Source of the DNA: Cristatella mucedo
Taxonomy: Eukaryota > Bryozoa > Phylactolaemata > Cristatellidae
Length of the DNA: 64,000 bases
Direction: 5' to 3'
NCBI GenBank assembly: GCA_009760855.2
Contig: WPIO01000065.1
Location: 912,501-976,500 of the forward strand
Shown here: positions 61,681 to 64,000 of the stretch, one piece after another
Position numbering within the stretch: the first letter of the stretch is position 1
Layout: the number at the start of each line of letters is the position of its first letter
The notes under the pieces: generated by a model
Databases searched by the model: none
The model's input: the letters and a program-made list of their open reading frames with translations, nothing else
What the model was told of the DNA's origin: nothing
Program-made: the position numbers and the translations under genes

Positions 61681-62349
61681 CATTTATTCACTTCACATTC
61701 ACAGCACAGCATTCATGTATACAAGCGAGGGCCTGAGGCTAGCTGCTAGCGGCAGTAACCTGGGCACCCACCGAAGGTCAGCACTATGCATCCAAAACGC
61801 AAACGCTCCTAGCAGCCCGGAAAGAATGTCACCTTGACCACCACATCTCCGTGGACTGGCATCAGCATCACACACCAGCACTGCAACGGTAAAAAAATAA
61901 AATCAGTAACCGTAAACCCAATCAATTAAAGGTGCTGAAACTGTCCAGCTGCAAATGCGCTGTTCTTGACCATCATCTTGGCTACAAGCAAAAACTGTGA
62001 TGATGGTGCAGCGTTTAGAATATGGGAGTAAAGAAGTATATGTGCATGTCCGAGTGTAGACGCTCACACATGTCTCTGTGCGCGTGTGTGTGCGTGCGCA
62101 CGAGCGTGTGTGTGGTTGCATGCATGAATACGTGCATGGTGAATACGCGAATGAAAGTTGCTGCAGATGGGCTGAATACGTGAGTGCAAATGTACAATAT
62201 ATTCCGCAGCCCAAGGAACAGGTAATGGTAGGATAAGATGTGACTGCTGTCATGCATGAATGTGGCCTTCCATCGAAGGCGATGAGGCTTCAACGAATGG
62301 ACAACTTAATAAAACAATGCGTGAGTCCCGAGTCACGACCCAGAAGCTC
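61681..62349. other. unassigned sequence
   Basis: Nothing recognised apart from a short GT-rich patch near 62085-62115. Confidence 0.35.
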
Positions 62350-62357
62350 ATTGCTAG

Positions 62358-62520
62358 TTTGGCCCAGAGGTTGCTCACCTCGACTAAGGTCAAGGTGAAT
62401 GTAATCGATGACCAAGGTCGTGGGCTTAAGCCCCATGACAATTGTGAAGCACCTGAATAGAGATAAGGTTCTTTTAGGGTGTAATACAAATGAATTACAG
62501 TATATTTATATTTATTAGTA
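62358..62520 (+). mobile_element. SINE-1 copy
   Basis: A decayed head (GGCCCAGAGGTTGCTCACC), box-B region CAAGGTCGTGGGCTTAAGCC, LINE-like tail GAAGCACCTGAATAGAGAT, and TTCTTTTAGGGTGTAATAC, ending ACAAATGAATTA. Confidence 0.7.
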
Positions 62521-62529
62521 TTCATGATT

Positions 62530-62850
62530 TGCCCTCTCCCAGTTTTTCTAGATGACTTGGCAGAATTTGACAAGATTTACCACCAGATCCGTCTGCAACA
62601 CCTCTCGACACGCCTAGGTATCATATCACTAGCAGTGCTAAACTGGGTTAGGGCCAATCTCAGTGAGAGGTGGCAGAAAGTAAATGCAAATGGCTGTCGG
62701 AAGCCCATAAAGCATGGGGTACTTCCACCCTCTCAACAGCATCAACCTGCACATAATGAGGTTGTAACAACCGGTTTTCTGGTCACATGCTTGAAATCAG
62801 CAGGAACCATGTTGAGCTCCAAACGCAGTAAAGGAACTGCCTGCTATATG
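62530..62850 (+). mobile_element. LINE RT fragment
   Basis: The plus strand encodes FDKIYHQIRLQHLSTRLGI, LNWVRANLSERWQKVNANG and KHGVLPPSQQ. This corresponds to the LINE RT segment just before and at the GVPQGS motif (here GVLPPS), so it is diverged. Confidence 0.65.
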
Positions 62851-63709
62851 TGATACGGCATAGTTGCCGCTCAGATATGTGAAGAGCGTTGATAAGAGGA
62901 GCTAGGCAAAGCTGTTCATGTGTGTGCGAAGAGCAATCACTGCATATGGTTCGGACTAAGGATTAAGGATTAACTTGGGAGTGGGCAAACGAGAGGTAGA
63001 ATAGCAATGACAGTAGAGCTGTCAGGTGCAGAGGTTCAGGGCCATCTTTATTCCTAGCGCCAGGCCAGGTTTAACACTCCACTGGCATTATTTTTCAGGT
63101 TACTGATGATCTTTAGGGCCGAGCTATATAAACAGCACTACCTGTACTAGATGCTTCATAGCTGGGGGGCCCATTCGTAAATGCACGGGTTCATAATACC
63201 AGTATGTCTGCATATACATATTCGGTGGGGTGACCGTAACTCAAGTTGATGCTTTTCGAAACACATCAATCGATATTCAATGGACTCAGCACAGACAAGT
63301 CTTGATAACTCAGCTTAAGTGTTTTCTCGTTGAATACCTGAAGTTTATGATATATGCAACTTCACAAATATCCCTTAGGAATTATTGTAGCCGTAATATA
63401 GACTTGAATACTCTCTCTAGGAATATGTTGTAAATGAGACGTCAAATATTCAAAAGCTTTATAGTCCAAAGATTGGAGAGGATACAAGCAAGCATTTAGT
63501 TCTGTATCTTTCGTCATATAAGCAGGTATTTGCAGTGCTACTGAACTATCAGAGCAGCCTGTGTTCCAGAAGCTGGTGATGGAAGCAGGTCTGGGCTTAG
63601 TAGCTTTTATGGACTACTCACCTGATGACTTACTCTGAATGCTTTCATCCTTATGCATTTACGAATGCATACATCCATTTTTCTTTATTTTGTGAAGTCC
63701 TGATATAAG

Positions 63710-63785
63710 GTAATAATAATAATAACACACTCGATAAAGCGCCCTCAGATAACTCTCTCTAGGCGCTTTACATTTGCTGCAAATG
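63710..63785 (-). repeat. LINE-A 3' tail
   Basis: (ATA)n, then CACTCGATAAAGCGCCCTCAG, CTCTCTCTAGGCGCTTTAC and ATTTGCTGCAAATG. The hairpin loop is shortened compared with other copies. Confidence 0.75.
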
Positions 63786-63829
63786 AGTTTCACTACTTCA
63801 TTGCAATAGCGACCAAGTAACCGACCGTA

Positions 63830-64000
63830 TAGTCCACTGTTCTATGGAAACTGAGCTCTTTCGGGTTTACAATGACCTGAGCTATGCTGATCAGGGCAGA
63901 GCCACTCGGCTGGTACTCACTGATCTATCAGCACGATTTGAAACTATTCAACAACAGATCTAATGGAGAGCCTCTCCACACTCCTAGGTACCACTGGCAC
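63830..64000 (+). mobile_element. LINE RT fragment running off the window end
   Basis: The plus strand encodes LFRVYNDLSYADQGRATRL and LTDLSARFETI, matching the LINE RT segment that reads [20 protein letters not shown] and [10 protein letters not shown] in LINE-A. Broken by stops. Confidence 0.6.

Noticed and set aside
61240-61749. Cys-Val and Thr-His repeat proteins
   Set aside because: They are the translation of the (CA)n microsatellite.

Overview
This is animal (metazoan) nuclear DNA, probably from an invertebrate. The genes have GT-AG introns. Three gene types are recognisable: the 3' end of a phospholipid flippase, two HMG-box chromatin protein genes and a protocadherin. Non-LTR retrotransposons and tRNA-derived SINEs fill much of the space between exons. 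The protocadherin ectodomain is cut by many introns, unlike the single large ectodomain exon usual in vertebrates. I cannot place the species further from sequence alone.

Layout. (1) 0.3-8.2 kb, plus strand: last exons of an ATP8A-type P4-ATPase; its final intron holds a nearly complete LINE. (2) 9.1-10.9 kb: a degenerate LINE. (3) 11.2-16.7 kb, minus strand: a complete two-box HMGB gene (4 coding exons, 237 aa). (4) 16.8-18.6 kb, minus strand: a tandem single-box HMG paralogue (3 coding exons, 118 aa). Both HMG genes have CCAAT-box promoters and predicted 5'-UTR introns. (5) 19-24 kb: LINE and SINE fragments and an uninterrupted (CTG)155 array. (6) 24.7-54.5 kb, minus strand: a complete protocadherin, 15 coding exons and 1036 aa by my splice model, with seven cadherin repeats, one membrane span and a 192-aa tail; its introns carry most of the transposon debris. 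(7) 54.5-58.6 kb: a GC-rich block covering the protocadherin 5' region, then open frames I cannot name. (8) 58.6-64 kb: no recognised gene; microsatellites, a SINE and LINE pieces.

The genes are unrelated in function: membrane lipid asymmetry, chromatin architecture and cell adhesion. The two HMG genes are the only functional group and look like a tandem duplication in which one copy has only the second HMG box. The repeats show their own system: a tRNA-headed SINE carries nearly the same 3' hairpin tail as the most abundant LINE, as expected for a SINE moved by that LINE. LINE tails are repeatedly joined to one another. All exon coordinates were worked out by eye from splice sites, reading frame and family motifs; no search or alignment program was run.
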